DNA from: Luteitalea sp.
Lineage (GTDB): Bacteria > Acidobacteriota > Vicinamibacteria > Vicinamibacterales > Vicinamibacteraceae
DNA length: 64,000 nucleotides
Direction of reading: 5' to 3'
Assembly: GCA_009377605.1 (NCBI GenBank)
Contig: WHTT01000002.1
Coordinates: forward strand, 62,001-126,000
Position 1 is the first letter of the stretch. Each line of letters begins with the position of its first letter. This document shows, piece by piece, positions 15,143-24,187 of the stretch. The position numbers were made by a program, and so were the translations under genes. A model generated the notes under the pieces. It was given only the letters and a program-made list of their open reading frames with translations, was not told the DNA's origin and searched no databases.

Positions 15143-17587
15143 CTAGTTCCGGGCCGGCAGCTTCCGCCCGACCTCGGTGCTGCCGGAGGGGCGCCAGGCC
15201 AAGACGCCATCCTCGAGGTACACCTCCACCTTGGTACCCTGCTTGAGCTGTCCACGGATCAGCTCTTCCGACAGCGGATCCTCGATGAAGCGCTGAATGG
15301 CTCGACGCAGCGGTCGGGCGCCATACGTCCGGTCGTTGCAGGTGATGTGAATCACCCAGTCCACCACGTCTCCCGTGAGCTCGATGCGAAGCTGGCGATC
15401 GGCCAGGTTGATGTTGATCTGCTCGACGAGCAACTGCGCGATTCTCTGGAGGTCTTCGTCGGTCAGCGCCTCGAAGACGATGATCTCGTCGAGACGGTTG
15501 ATGAACTCCGGGTTGAACGTTCGCTTGACCTCACCCAGGACCATTTCCGACACCGACTTCGTGATCTCCCGGGTGTCGGCCGCCTGGAAGCCGACGGCCG
15601 CCTTCTTCTGGATGTAGCGTGCGCCGATGTTCGACGTCATGATCATAATCGCGTTCTTGAAGTTCACGCGATTGCCGAGGCCATCGGTCAGATGCCCGTC
15701 TTCGAACACCTGCAGGAGGATGTTGAACAGGTCCGGATGGGCCTTTTCAATCTCGTCGAGCAGTACGACAGAGTACGGGTGCCGCTTCACTTTTTCGGTC
15801 AGTTGACCGCCTTCCTCGTGACCGACGTAACCCGGCGGCGAGCCAATGAGCTTCGACACCGAATGCTTTTCCATGTACTCGGACATGTCGAAGCGGATCA
15901 GCGCGTTGTCGCTGCCGAACAAGAAGCTCGCCAGCGCGCGGGCCAGCTCGGTCTTGCCGACGCCGGTCGGACCGAGAAACAGGAAGCTCCCCACGGGCCG
16001 GTTCGGGTTCTTGAGGCCGGCGCGCGAGCGGCGAATCGCTCGCGAGAGCGCCGAGATCGCCCGCTCCTGGCTGACGACCCGCTTGTGCAGCTCCTCCTCC
16101 ATCCGTAGGAGCTTGCTCCCCTCGTCCTCATTAATGGACGTGATGGGGACGCCCGTCCACTTGGAAACCACCTCATCGATGTCCTGGCGAACGACAACGA
16201 TCCGGCGCCCAGGGACCTCGAACCTTTCGCGGACGTATTGGAGGTTCTCGCGGGCCACGAGCTCCTGGTCGCGATAGAACTGGGCCTTTTCGAAGTCCTT
16301 TTGGGCGACCGCATGTTCCATCTGCTCGGTGGCAATGCGGATGTTCTTGTTGATCTGGCCGAATTCCTCGCTATAGCCCGCCTCACGCAGCTTGGCCCGC
16401 GCACCGGCTTCGTCGATGAGGTCGATGGCCTTGTCGGGAAGGAAGCGGTCGGTGATGTAGCGGCTGGACTGATAGACAGCGGCCTCGATCGCGTCCCGCG
16501 TGTAGTCGACGTTGTGGAACCCTTCGTAGCGGTCCTTGACGCCCATGAGGATCTCGAGTGTCTCCTCCGGGGCTGGCGCCTCGACCCTGACCGCCTGGAA
16601 GCGACGCTCGAGCGAGCGATCCTTTTCGATGTATTTCCGGTATTCGGTCGGCGTGGTCGCCCCGATGCAGCGAATCTCACCGCGCGAGAGCGCAGGCTTC
16701 AGGATGTTGGCCGCATCGAGCGAGCCCTCGGCGGAGCCGGCACCTACCAGCGTGTGCAACTCGTCGATGAACACGATGATGTTCGGGTTCTCGACCAGCT
16801 CCTTCATGATCGCCTTGAGGCGTTCCTCGAACTGGCCGCGATACTTGGTCCCGGCAACGATGAGCGAGATATCGAGCGCAAGGATGCGCTTGTCGGCGAG
16901 GAAGTGTGGCACATCGCCACAGACGATTTTCTGGGCGATCCCCTCGACGATGGCGGTCTTGCCGACGCCAGGCTCGCCAATGAGCACCGCGTTGTTCTTG
17001 GTGCGGCGGCAGAGCACCTGCTGGACCCGCTCCACCTCCGTCTCACGCCCAACGAGCGGATCGAGCTGGTTCTTGAGCGCCGCCTCCGTCAAATCGCGGC
17101 TGAACTCGGACAAAAGCGGCGTTTCCTTGTTGCCGCGTGTGAGTGTCGTTTTTTCGTTCAGGAGGGCGATGACGTCATCGCGAACGGTGTTGAGCCGCAT
17201 CCCTTTTTCAATCAGGATGTTGGCCGCCACTGACCGCTCTTCGCGCAGGAGCCCCAAGAGGAGGTGCTCGGTGCCGATGTAGTTGTGAAGAAGCCGGTCG
17301 GCCTCCTCCGCGGCGAACGTGAGGACACGCTTGGTTTCCGCGCTGAACGGGATCTCGACCGACGTCGAGACCTTGTCGCGAAATCCTGCCCTGCCCTCGA
17401 TCTCTTTCCGGATGCCTTCAAGCGAGAGGTGACTCCGCTGAAAGATACGGCTCGTCAGCCCCTTACCTTCGCGGATCAGCCCGAGCAGAAGGTGCTCGGT
17501 CTCGATGGAGACGCTGCCCAACTGGCTCGCCTCGTAGCGTGCGAAAAAGAGCACGCGGCGCGCCCGCTCCGTGTACCGTTCGAACAT
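15143..17587 (-). CDS. clpC: ATP-dependent Clp protease ATP-binding subunit ClpC
   Basis: An AAA+ unfoldase that feeds substrates to ClpP. In its 814 residues the order is two Clp N-terminal repeats ([17 protein letters not shown] and [17 protein letters not shown]), NBD1 with Walker A GEPGVGKT near residue 205 and Walker [12 protein letters not shown], a UVR-containing middle domain ([14 protein letters not shown]), and NBD2 with GPTGVGKTE near residue 545. The UVR/middle domain separates it from ClpA and ClpB. A strong promoter lies 56 bases upstream. No mcsA/mcsB/ctsR is adjacent. The C-terminal end (about 15 residues after [11 protein letters not shown]) is short. Confidence 0.94.
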   Translation of the reverse strand: MFERYTERARRVLFFARYEASQLGSVSIETEHLLLGLIREGKGLTSRIFQRSHLSLEGIRKEIEGRAGFRDKVSTSVEIPFSAETKRVLTFAAEEADRLLHNYIGTEHLLLGLLREERSVAANILIEKGMRLNTVRDDVIALLNEKTTLTRGNKETPLLSEFSRDLTEAALKNQLDPLVGRETEVERVQQVLCRRTKNNAVLIGEPGVGKTAIVEGIAQKIVCGDVPHFLADKRILALDISLIVAGTKYRGQFEERLKAIMKELVENPNIIVFIDELHTLVGAGSAEGSLDAANILKPALSRGEIRCIGATTPTEYRKYIEKDRSLERRFQAVRVEAPAPEETLEILMGVKDRYEGFHNVDYTRDAIEAAVYQSSRYITDRFLPDKAIDLIDEAGARAKLREAGYSEEFGQINKNIRIATEQMEHAVAQKDFEKAQFYRDQELVARENLQYVRERFEVPGRRIVVVRQDIDEVVSKWTGVPITSINEDEGSKLLRMEEELHKRVVSQERAISALSRAIRRSRAGLKNPNRPVGSFLFLGPTGVGKTELARALASFLFGSDNALIRFDMSEYMEKHSVSKLIGSPPGYVGHEEGGQLTEKVKRHPYSVVLLDEIEKAHPDLFNILLQVFEDGHLTDGLGNRVNFKNAIMIMTSNIGARYIQKKAAVGFQAADTREITKSVSEMVLGEVKRTFNPEFINRLDEIIVFEALTDEDLQRIAQLLVEQININLADRQLRIELTGDVVDWVIHITCNDRTYGARPLRRAIQRFIEDPLSEELIRGQLKQGTKVEVYLEDGVLAWRPSGSTEVGRKLPARN

Positions 17588-17642
17588 CCGCGTTCCTACG
17601 TCAGTCGTGATCCGCCGTCAACGTTGCTCGCACGATGTTCAC

Positions 17643-17671
17643 ATTATACGGCGGAACCGATGACCATCCAA
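17643..17671 (-). promoter_or_regulatory. Predicted sigma-70-type promoter of clpC
   Basis: On the minus strand a perfect -10 box TATAAT (17643-17648) follows TTGGAT (17666-17671, a weak -35) with a 17-base spacer. The -10 ends 56 bases before the clpC ATG, leaving room for a short leader. No CtsR- or HspR-type operator was recognised around it. Confidence 0.6.
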
Positions 17672-18006
17672 CCCGCCAGGTTCTGCGCCTGGCACACGCG
17701 CCGCCGAGGCGTGACTCGTCGCAGACACGTGCGCCGTTCATGCGGCCCTGTACTGCACAAACGATGCCGCGACCCCCAACCGAATGCCTCGAGCCGCACA
17801 CGGGTGCGACCTCGAGCGATGGCAGGACGGCCTGGCATTCCTTTCACTCGAATCGTGCAGGATTGTCGCGTCGAAAAAGGGAACGGGCAGCGGGGAGACA
17901 TTTTCGTCGCGAGTCCGTCCGAACGCCTCACCCCTGCTCGAGGTTCAGCTCCACCTGCCAGCAACCGAGCATCCGCCATCCGAGATCCGAGAAATCGGAT
18001 GCAGTA
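17672..18006. other. Non-coding gap between lolD and clpC
   Basis: This stretch of about 335 bases downstream of lolD holds no convincing gene on either strand; the open frames in it have Arg-rich, out-of-frame-like composition and no ribosome binding site. I see no repeat family member, hairpin or RNA gene in it. Confidence 0.5.
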
Positions 18007-18681
18007 TCAAGCGGCGTGCAGTCGGCCGTCCTCGAGACGCAGCACGCGATCGCACACGGCGGCCAGGCGCGGGTTATGTGTGGCGATGAGCGAGGTCACA
18101 CCCTGCTCGTGTTGCATCTCTCGGAGCAGATCGTGGAGCGCATCGGCCGTGTGCTCGTCGAGGTTGCCGGTCGGCTCGTCGGCCAGCAGCAACCGTGGCT
18201 CCATCACCAGCGCCCGCGCGATGGCCACGCGCTGCTGTTCCCCCCCGGACAGCAGCCCCGGCCGGTGGGTGAGACGCTCGCCGAGGCCGACGCGGCGCAA
18301 GAGCCGCTCGGCGCGCGCCCGTGCCTCACCCAACGGCAAGCGCGCGATGCGGAGCGGCATTTCCGTGTTCTCGAGCGCGTTGAACTCCGGCAAGAGGTGG
18401 TGAAATTGGAACACGAAGCCGATCCGTCGGTTGCGAAACGCCACCCGCTCGGGGTCCGACATGACGGCCACGTCGGTGCCCTCGATGAGAATCCGCCCCG
18501 CATCCGCCCTGTCCAGCCCGCCGAGCACGTGCAACAACGTACTCTTGCCGACGCCGCTGGCGCCCACGACCGCCACCAGCTCGCCCGCTGCGACCTCCGC
18601 GTCGAGCTCGCGCAGCACGTCGATGCGGCCGGTCGGGGTCGGATATCCCTTACAAAGGGCAGAAACCTGGATGAACGACAT
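18007..18681 (-). CDS. lolD: ABC transporter ATP-binding protein, LolD type
   Basis: ATPase of the lipoprotein-releasing system that extracts outer-membrane lipoproteins from the inner membrane. The 224-residue protein has Walker A GASGVGKST, the Q-loop region FVFQFHHLLPEFNALEN typical of LolD/MacB, the signature LLSGGEQQRVAIARAL, Walker B LLLADEPTGNLD and the switch His in IATHNPRL. The start at 18679-18681 lies two bases after the stop of the permease gene, so both are expressed together. The MacB family is an alternative, but the short length and adjacent LolC/E permease favour LolD. Confidence 0.9.
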   Translation of the reverse strand: MSFIQVSALCKGYPTPTGRIDVLRELDAEVAAGELVAVVGASGVGKSTLLHVLGGLDRADAGRILIEGTDVAVMSDPERVAFRNRRIGFVFQFHHLLPEFNALENTEMPLRIARLPLGEARARAERLLRRVGLGERLTHRPGLLSGGEQQRVAIARALVMEPRLLLADEPTGNLDEHTADALHDLLREMQHEQGVTSLIATHNPRLAAVCDRVLRLEDGRLHAA

Positions 18682-18683
18682 AA

Positions 18684-19910
18684 TCAGGAATAGCGCAGCG
18701 CCTCCGCCGGGTCGAGTCGTGCTGCTTGCCGCGAGGGATAGATGGTCGCGAGGAAGCAGACGAGCACCGCGCCGCAGAGCACGACCAGGAGGTCGCCGGT
18801 CTGCACCTCGAACGGCACGTACGATACCTGATAGACGTCCGATGGGATCGTGATGAGCCGGTAGCGATCGAGCACCCGCGCCATGCCCACGCCTCCCACG
18901 GCACCGACCAGCGTGCCCGTCACGCCAATGACCAGGCCCTGCAGGATGAAGATCCACGTGACGCTCCGCTTCGATGCGCCCATGGTCTTGAGAATGGCGA
19001 TGTCACGTGTTTTTTCCATGACCAAGAGGACGAGCGAGGCCACGATGTTGAGCGCCGCGACAATCACGATGAGACCAACGGCGATCGCAAAGGCGGTCTT
19101 CTCCAGCCACAGTGCCGAGAAGAGGGACTCGTTGACCTCGGCCCAATTCTGAGCAATATACCGCTGCACGCCGAACCGTCCGACGATGTCAGCGGCTACT
19201 TGGGGCGCACGAAACATGTCGTCGACCCGGAGCTGCACGAACGGCTGCGCCTCGCGGCCGACGACACGCAACGCCACGGGCATGGCGAGGAACGCCCACG
19301 CCGAATCGAACTCGAAATACCCCAACTCGAAGATGCCGGCGACCCGGAGCCGTCTGAAGCCGGTCATCACGCCCATCGGCGACAGCGACCCCGGCATCGT
19401 CAGCATTGTCACCGTCTCCCCCACGTCGACCCCGAGCGTCTCGGCAAGCGCATCGCCAATCACCACGCCGTCCAGTGAGCCGTCGCCGCGCGGCGTCAAC
19501 CCGTTCAGCTCGCCAGCCTGCATCGCGCCCTCCAGATCCGTGACCTGCCTCTCACGATCCGGGTCGATCCCCTTGAGCGTGACAACCGCGTCAGCAACGT
19601 CCGATCTCAGGATCGCTTTGCCAAGCACACCAGGCGCCGCACCGGTCACATGAGGCACCTGCTCGAGTCTCGCCAGATCCGCGGCCGGATCGGTAGCGCC
19701 AGCCATGCTGTACACGTAGATGTGTGGTTGCGAGCCGACAATGCGGCGTCGCAGCTCATCCTGCAGGCCGGTCATGAGCGCAAGCACCAGGATGAGAGCC
19801 ATAACGCCCACCGCAACGCCCAGGGTCGAGATGAACGAGATGAGCGAGATGAACGCCTGCTTGCGGCGGGCAAGCAGGTAGCGGAGGGCAATGTACAGCT
19901 CGAAGGGCAT
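18684..19910 (-). CDS. lolC: Lipoprotein-releasing ABC permease, LolC/LolE family
   Basis: A 408-residue FtsX-type permease with the N-terminal MPFELYIALRYLLARRKQAF and the first transmembrane segment (LGVAVGVMALILVLALMTGL). A large periplasmic domain spans about residues 50-270, and three C-terminal membrane helices complete the fold. The EKTRDIAILKTMGAS segment before the penultimate helix is the coupling-helix motif of LolC/LolE. A single permease gene beside lolD suggests a homodimeric (LolF-like) arrangement rather than LolC plus LolE. Confidence 0.9.
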   Translation of the reverse strand: MPFELYIALRYLLARRKQAFISLISFISTLGVAVGVMALILVLALMTGLQDELRRRIVGSQPHIYVYSMAGATDPAADLARLEQVPHVTGAAPGVLGKAILRSDVADAVVTLKGIDPDRERQVTDLEGAMQAGELNGLTPRGDGSLDGVVIGDALAETLGVDVGETVTMLTMPGSLSPMGVMTGFRRLRVAGIFELGYFEFDSAWAFLAMPVALRVVGREAQPFVQLRVDDMFRAPQVAADIVGRFGVQRYIAQNWAEVNESLFSALWLEKTAFAIAVGLIVIVAALNIVASLVLLVMEKTRDIAILKTMGASKRSVTWIFILQGLVIGVTGTLVGAVGGVGMARVLDRYRLITIPSDVYQVSYVPFEVQTGDLLVVLCGAVLVCFLATIYPSRQAARLDPAEALRYS

Positions 19911-19918
19911 GGTTGGTA

Positions 19919-20172
19919 GGTGACCGGGTGATGGGGTGACCGGGTGACAGGGTGAAGGTGGTTACTCCGTTGGTCTAGGTGACCGTCCAGCGTTAGGGCG
20001 ATTTCGCCCGCATTCACGCCATGAAGGCCACAACACACTAGTAGTCGTCTTCTCGTCTCGTTTCGAACATCGCCAACGAAGTTACAGACGCAGCCGACGT
20101 TCCCACCGCACTCGGAAGCACCCCGTTCACCTTGTCACCTTGTCACCTTGTCACCCCTCACCTTGTCACCCT
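19919..20172. repeat. Inverted heptamer repeats between lysS and lolC
   Basis: GGTGACA-like heptamers read on the plus strand at about 19919-19955. TGTCACC-like heptamers follow at about 20128-20172, the latter running through the lysS stop codon. About 170 bases between the arms carry no gene and no clear copy of the conserved core seen at the other heptamer loci. Confidence 0.75.
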
Positions 20173-21664
20173 TCACAGGTCGCATCTGCGGAAACAAAAT
20201 GACGTCGCGAATCGACGGGCTGTTGGTCAGGACCATCACCAGACGATCGATACCCACCCCCTCGCCGCCGGTCGGCGGCAGCCCATACTCGAGCGCGCGA
20301 ATGTAGTCCTCGTCCATGGCGTGCGCCTCATGGTCTCCCTTCGCCCGTTCGGCCAGCTGCGCCTCGAACCGGCGGCGCTGCTCCGCGGGATCGTTCAGCT
20401 CACTGAACGCGTTCGCCAGCTCGAACCCTCCGGCGTACAGCTCGAAACGCTCGACCGTCTCCGGCTCACCAGGTTTCTGTTTGGCAAAGGGCGACACCTC
20501 CGTGGGAAGGTCGTAGACGAAGGTGGGCTGGATCAGCTCTGCCTCCCACAAGTGCTCGAAGATCGCTTGGGCTGTCTTGCCGGCCCCTTGGTCACGTGGC
20601 ACGTCGAGCCCGAGATGGTCGGCGACGGCCCGTGCCCCTTCCGCCGATCGGAGCTCCGCCTCGGTCACCGGTCGACCAAGACGCTCACTGGCACGCTCGG
20701 CTGCTGCCGCGCGGAGAGCGAGCCGCCGATAGGGGGACGCAAAGGAAATCTGATGCGGCTCGAACGTGACTTCAGTGCCACCGGTGGCTTCACGCACCGC
20801 AAACGCCAGCATCTCTTCGGTCAGCACCATCAACGACTGATAGTCCGCGTACGCCTGGTAGAACTCCAGCATCGTGAACTCGGGATTGTGCTGCGTCGAG
20901 ATCCCCTCGTTGCGGAAATTGCGGCTGATCTCGTAGACACGCTCCATGCCGCCGACCACCAAGCGCTTGAGATAGAGCTCCGGCGCAATGCGCAAGTACA
21001 GATCGATGTCGAGCGCATTGTGATGCGTGACGAACGGCCTCGCCAGCGCCCCGCCTGCGACCGCCTGCATCATCGGCGTCTCGACCTCGAGGAAGTCTCG
21101 CGCCTCCATGAAGCTCCGAATCGCTTTGATGACTCGACTGCGTATCTCGAATACACGGCGCGAAGAGCTCGAGACGATTAAATCGAGATACCGCTGCCGG
21201 TAGCGGATCTCGACGTCCTGCAGGCCATGCCACTTCTCCGGGAGCGGCAGAAGACATTTGACGAGGAACTCGATCCGCGAAGCCCAGATCGTGAGCTCGT
21301 TCGTCTTGGTGCGGAACATGTGGCCCTCGACACCGATCATGTCCCCGAAATCGAGCTGCTTCAGCATCTCGAAATCGCGCGCGGCCACGGAGTCTTGGCG
21401 CACGTACACCTGAATGCGCGCCAGACCATCGGAGAGCACCAAGAAGTTGGCCTTCCCAAACGTCCGCACGCCGAGAATACGGCCCGCCGTCGCGACCTGC
21501 ACCTGCCGCGTGTCGAGCGTCGGGCCGTCGAGCGTCCCACAGGTGTCGACGAGCGCATGCACCGTATGCGTCTGGTCGAAACGATGCGGGTAGACCGGCA
21601 CGCCGAGTCGTTCCAACTCCTGCAGCTTCGCACGGCGCTGCGCTACTTGATCCGATTCATGCAT
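20135..21664 (-). CDS. lysS: Lysyl-tRNA synthetase, class II
   Basis: The 509-residue enzyme charges tRNA-Lys. The OB-fold anticodon domain (GRILGVRTFGKANFLVLSDG) precedes the class II catalytic core with motif 1 (FEIRSRVIKAIRSFMEARDF), motif 2 (FRNEGISTQHNPEFTMLEFY) and motif 3 (GLPPTGGEGVGIDRLVM). LysS proteins normally end shortly after IRDVILFPQMRP. Here the frame continues VKGDKVRGDKVTR and stops, and this tail is encoded by the GGTGACA heptamer array, which supplies the stop. The tail is therefore probably a by-product of the repeat. Confidence 0.95.
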   Translation of the reverse strand: MHESDQVAQRRAKLQELERLGVPVYPHRFDQTHTVHALVDTCGTLDGPTLDTRQVQVATAGRILGVRTFGKANFLVLSDGLARIQVYVRQDSVAARDFEMLKQLDFGDMIGVEGHMFRTKTNELTIWASRIEFLVKCLLPLPEKWHGLQDVEIRYRQRYLDLIVSSSSRRVFEIRSRVIKAIRSFMEARDFLEVETPMMQAVAGGALARPFVTHHNALDIDLYLRIAPELYLKRLVVGGMERVYEISRNFRNEGISTQHNPEFTMLEFYQAYADYQSLMVLTEEMLAFAVREATGGTEVTFEPHQISFASPYRRLALRAAAAERASERLGRPVTEAELRSAEGARAVADHLGLDVPRDQGAGKTAQAIFEHLWEAELIQPTFVYDLPTEVSPFAKQKPGEPETVERFELYAGGFELANAFSELNDPAEQRRRFEAQLAERAKGDHEAHAMDEDYIRALEYGLPPTGGEGVGIDRLVMVLTNSPSIRDVILFPQMRPVKGDKVRGDKVTR

Positions 21665-21701
21665 AGAAGATCGATACGCGAACGTCTGATCTACGGAGCT
21701 T

Positions 21702-21771
21702 GCCCGACCTAAAGATCGGGCCTACACGACCACTCGACGATCCGCATGTAGGCCCGACCTTTAGGTCGGGC
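21702..21771. repeat. CCTTTAGG palindromic element, copy 1 (between lysS and nusB)
   Basis: Two self-complementary blocks, GCCCGACCTAAAGATCGGGC and GCCCGACCTTTAGGTCGGGC, face each other across a 30-base middle ending in GCATGTAGGC, giving a compound inverted repeat of 70 bases. A close copy occupies 51361-51435 between convergent argS and the RNA methyltransferase, and the shorter hairpin at 52818-52847 shares the CCTTTAGG centre. Confidence 0.85.
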
Positions 21772-21773
21772 GT

Positions 21774-21795
21774 GTCACTCGTCACTCGTCACTCT
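21774..21795 (-). repeat. AGTGACG heptamers at the 3' end of nusB
   Basis: Three tandem units (AGTGACGAGTGACGAGTGAC on the coding strand) encode the final Ser-Asp-Glu of NusB and its TGA stop. The same unit forms inverted arms at 34453-34516. Confidence 0.75.
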
Positions 21796-22222
21796 TTGAT
21801 TCGAGCCGCTGCCGAATCGCGTCGAGCACGCCGTTGATGAACTTCACGGCGTCCTCGGTGCTGAAGGCCCGTGCCAGATCGAGCGCCTCGTCGATGACGA
21901 CAGGTGCCGGCGCCTCGGGCCGCGCGACCAGCTCGTAGACGGCGAGCCGGAGAATGAGTCGATCGATAATCGACAGCCGCTCGATGCGCCAGTTGTGCAC
22001 GGCTTCGGCGATGAGCGCGTCCAGGCGATCGAGCGCCGCCACGGTGCCACGGACGAGCGCTCGCGCCAGGTGATCGCGTTTCTCGTCCGGCGGCTCGAGC
22101 TGCAGCAACCGGTAGCCGTCGATCGCGTCGGCCAGATCGACACGGCCGAGCTCCCAGCCGTAGAGCATCTGCAGAGCGCTTCGGCGCGCCTGCGACCGCG
22201 GATCGGGCGCGCCAGCGGTCAC
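21782..22222 (-). CDS. nusB: Transcription antitermination factor NusB
   Basis: A small all-helical RNA-binding protein that acts with NusE at boxA in rRNA antitermination. The 146-residue product has the family start RSQARRSALQMLYGWELG. Its C-terminal block reads ERLSIIDRLILRLAVYEL, then PAPVVIDEALDLARAFS and KFINGVLDAI. The ATG overlaps the ribH stop by four bases, the widespread ribH-nusB arrangement. The last residues and the stop come from AGTGACG repeats, so the true functional C-terminus is probably around RLES. Confidence 0.94.
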   Translation of the reverse strand: MTAGAPDPRSQARRSALQMLYGWELGRVDLADAIDGYRLLQLEPPDEKRDHLARALVRGTVAALDRLDALIAEAVHNWRIERLSIIDRLILRLAVYELVARPEAPAPVVIDEALDLARAFSTEDAVKFINGVLDAIRQRLESKSDE

Positions 22223-22707
22223 CCGCCCTGGCCCTGCAGCGGCAGCTCACGGCCGCCGACGCGGCGCACGAGCAACGCAACGGCGATTGCGGCGGCGGCC
22301 GCTTCATAGCCTTTGTTGGCCGGGCCCTGGCCCGCGCGCGCCAAGGCCTCGTCCGCGCTGTTCGTGGTCAGCACGCCAAAGGTCATCGGGACATGGGTCG
22401 CCCCCGATGCCTCCGTGATCCCGTGCGCCACCGCAGACGCGATGACCTCGAAGTGTGGCGTCTCACCGCGGATCAGGCATCCCAAGCACACCACGGCGTC
22501 GAAACGGCCGGTGGCCGCCACGAGACGAGCCGCAAACGGAATCTCGAACGCACCCGGGACCTCGAAGACCTCCGCCTGTGTTGCGCCGACGCCGGCCGCC
22601 TTCAACGCTTCGAGCGCCCCGAGGCGCAGCCGATCAGTCACGAACTCGTTGAAGCGCGACACCACGAGGGCAACGCGCAAGCCGCGCGCCTGCTCCAGCG
22701 GAGGCAT
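22219..22707 (-). CDS. ribH: 6,7-dimethyl-8-ribityllumazine synthase RibH
   Basis: Lumazine synthase, the penultimate step of riboflavin synthesis. From the ATG at 22705-22707 the protein has 162 residues, the family size. It shows VALVVSRFNEFVTDRL, VFEVPGAFEIPFAARL, CLGCLIRGETPHFEVI with the catalytic His in GETPH, and VPMTFGVLTTNSADEAL. The start lacks a clear ribosome binding site; a TTG 13 codons upstream has purine-rich sequence in front of it and is an alternative. It is coupled to nusB. Other riboflavin genes are not in the window. Confidence 0.94.
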   Translation of the reverse strand: MPPLEQARGLRVALVVSRFNEFVTDRLRLGALEALKAAGVGATQAEVFEVPGAFEIPFAARLVAATGRFDAVVCLGCLIRGETPHFEVIASAVAHGITEASGATHVPMTFGVLTTNSADEALARAGQGPANKGYEAAAAAIAVALLVRRVGGRELPLQGQGG

Positions 22708-22748
22708 GGCCCGGGGATCGGAATGCAGAATGCTCAAGAAGCCATCTC

Positions 22749-23531
22749 TTACCGCCCCTCGAACCGCGGCGGGCGCTTCTCCAGGAAGGCTCGTGTGCCT
22801 TCCTTCATGTCGTCGGTCGAGGCAACCAGGCCAAACAGTGTCGCTTCGTAGGCGCACGCGTCTGCGAGCGGCAGGTCCCCGCCGCGGAGAATGGCCTCCA
22901 TGGCACAGCGGAGCGCGACCGGAGCGCGGCTCGCCAGGTCAGCCGCGAGCTGCTGCGCCTCGTCGAGGAGGCGAGAGGCCGACACGACCCGGGTCACCAG
23001 GCCCATCGCCAACGCCTCCTCCGCGGTCACTTGCCGTCCGGTGAGGATCAGATCGAGCGCACGGCCGCGTCCGACGAGCCGCGTCAACCGCTGCGTGCCG
23101 GCGTAGCCAGGGATCAGGCCGAGTGTCACCTCCGGCAGGCCAAGCTTGGCCGTGTCCGCCGCCAGGCGGAAGGTGCAGGCCATCGCCAGCTCGAGCCCTC
23201 CGCCGAGCGCGTAGCCGTTGATTGCGGCGACCACCGGCTTGCCGAGCTGCTCGAGCGCCTCGAAGACGCGTTGGCCGCGCCGCGCGTACGCACAGCCCAT
23301 CACCGGCGAGAGATCGGCGAGCTCACGAATGTCAGCCCCGGCAACGAACGCCTTGGTGCCGCTGCCGGTCACGATCACCGCGCGGACGGCGTCATCCGCG
23401 CCGAGCTCGCCTACGACGGTCTCGATCTCCTCGAGCGTTGCGCGACTGAGCGCGTTGAGCACAGCGGGCCGGTTGACGGTGATCGTTGCCGTCGCGCCCT
23501 CGCGCGCGACCAGCACATGCTCGTACGCCAT
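22749..23531 (-). CDS. Enoyl-CoA hydratase/isomerase family protein (crotonase)
   Basis: A 260-residue crotonase-fold enzyme that hydrates trans-2-enoyl-CoA in acyl-CoA oxidation. It has the oxyanion-hole segments AFVAGADIREL and NGYALGGGLELAMACTFRL and both catalytic Glu candidates in the usual places, including PEVTLGLIPGYAGTQRL. The ATG at 23529-23531 gives the standard MAYEHVLVAREGATATITVN start; the open frame upstream is not family-like. Short-chain 3-hydroxyacyl-CoA dehydratase is the most likely activity, consistent with the acyl-CoA dehydrogenase and mutase genes elsewhere in the window. The true substrate cannot be read from sequence. Confidence 0.88.
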   Translation of the reverse strand: MAYEHVLVAREGATATITVNRPAVLNALSRATLEEIETVVGELGADDAVRAVIVTGSGTKAFVAGADIRELADLSPVMGCAYARRGQRVFEALEQLGKPVVAAINGYALGGGLELAMACTFRLAADTAKLGLPEVTLGLIPGYAGTQRLTRLVGRGRALDLILTGRQVTAEEALAMGLVTRVVSASRLLDEAQQLAADLASRAPVALRCAMEAILRGGDLPLADACAYEATLFGLVASTDDMKEGTRAFLEKRPPRFEGR

Positions 23532-23563
23532 GAGGCGATCCTGGATGGTGTCCGACTGACGCG

Positions 23564-23944
23564 TCAGGACGAACGACGCCGGGTGGCAGCGATTATAGCG
23601 CACGCCCACAGGAGCCCTACGCCAATGAGGGCGCCAGCCGCATCCGCGGCCAGATCACTCCACGACGGGTGGCGCCCCGGCACGAACACCTGGTGCAGCT
23701 CGTCGGTCAAACCGTAGAGCACGGCAAATCCGGTCGCGAGGCAGGCATGCCGCCATCTCACGGCGCCCCAGATGCCCGACGCAAGCGCATGCGCCGTGAG
23801 CGACGCCAGCACGGCATAGGTAATGAAGTGCGCGTACTTGTCGCCGGAATCGGAGGGTATCTTGGGCAGCTCCGAGAACGAGGAGAGCACGAAAATCACT
23901 GCCGCCCACGCGACGACCCAGATCCACGACACGAAAGCACGCAT
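23564..23944 (-). CDS. VanZ-family membrane protein
   Basis: A 126-residue protein with about four membrane segments, starting MRAFVSWIWVVAWAAVIFVL. It carries the VanZ signature pattern: DKYAHFITYAVLASL (conserved Asp-Lys and His) and YGLTDELHQVFVPGRHPSW (Asp-Glu-His-Gln). VanZ-type proteins are named after a teicoplanin-resistance accessory gene, but most bacterial members have no known function. It opens a run of small membrane proteins extending to 25072. Confidence 0.85.
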   Translation of the reverse strand: MRAFVSWIWVVAWAAVIFVLSSFSELPKIPSDSGDKYAHFITYAVLASLTAHALASGIWGAVRWRHACLATGFAVLYGLTDELHQVFVPGRHPSWSDLAADAAGALIGVGLLWACAIIAATRRRSS

Positions 23945-24010
23945 GACGTCCGAAGGTGACAAGGAGGTAGACCACAGACACACAGGAATTCGCAAGCGAC
24001 CCTGCATGCG

Positions 24011-24184
24011 TTACAACGGGAAGGGGTACATCAACCAGCCCAGGATGAGCGCGGACCCGACGAATGCGCCGGCGAGCCACAGACCGAAGCGTACCTGTGC
24101 GCCCGGCGTATCGCGCTGCAGCACCGCCAGCACAGTAGACACGCACGAGGCGAAGACGACGAGCAGGAGAAGATGATCCGCCAT
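24011..24184 (-). CDS. Small membrane protein (57 aa), unknown
   Basis: A 57-codon frame from ATG at 24182-24184 to TAA at 24011. It encodes two hydrophobic segments (HLLLLVVFASCVSTVLAVL and FGLWLAGAFVGSALILGWLM) joined by a short polar loop (QRDTPGAQVR). It begins three bases after the stop of the DUF6677-type gene and precedes VanZ, and the spacing and hydrophobic pattern support it as a real gene of the same unit. I do not recognise a family. Confidence 0.6.
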   Translation of the reverse strand: MADHLLLLVVFASCVSTVLAVLQRDTPGAQVRFGLWLAGAFVGSALILGWLMYPFPL

Positions 24185-24187
24185 GCC

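Noticed and set aside
17644-17979. 111-codon minus-strand frame between lolD and clpC
   Set aside because: Arg-rich composition, no ribosome binding site, overlaps the clpC promoter, no recognisable domain.
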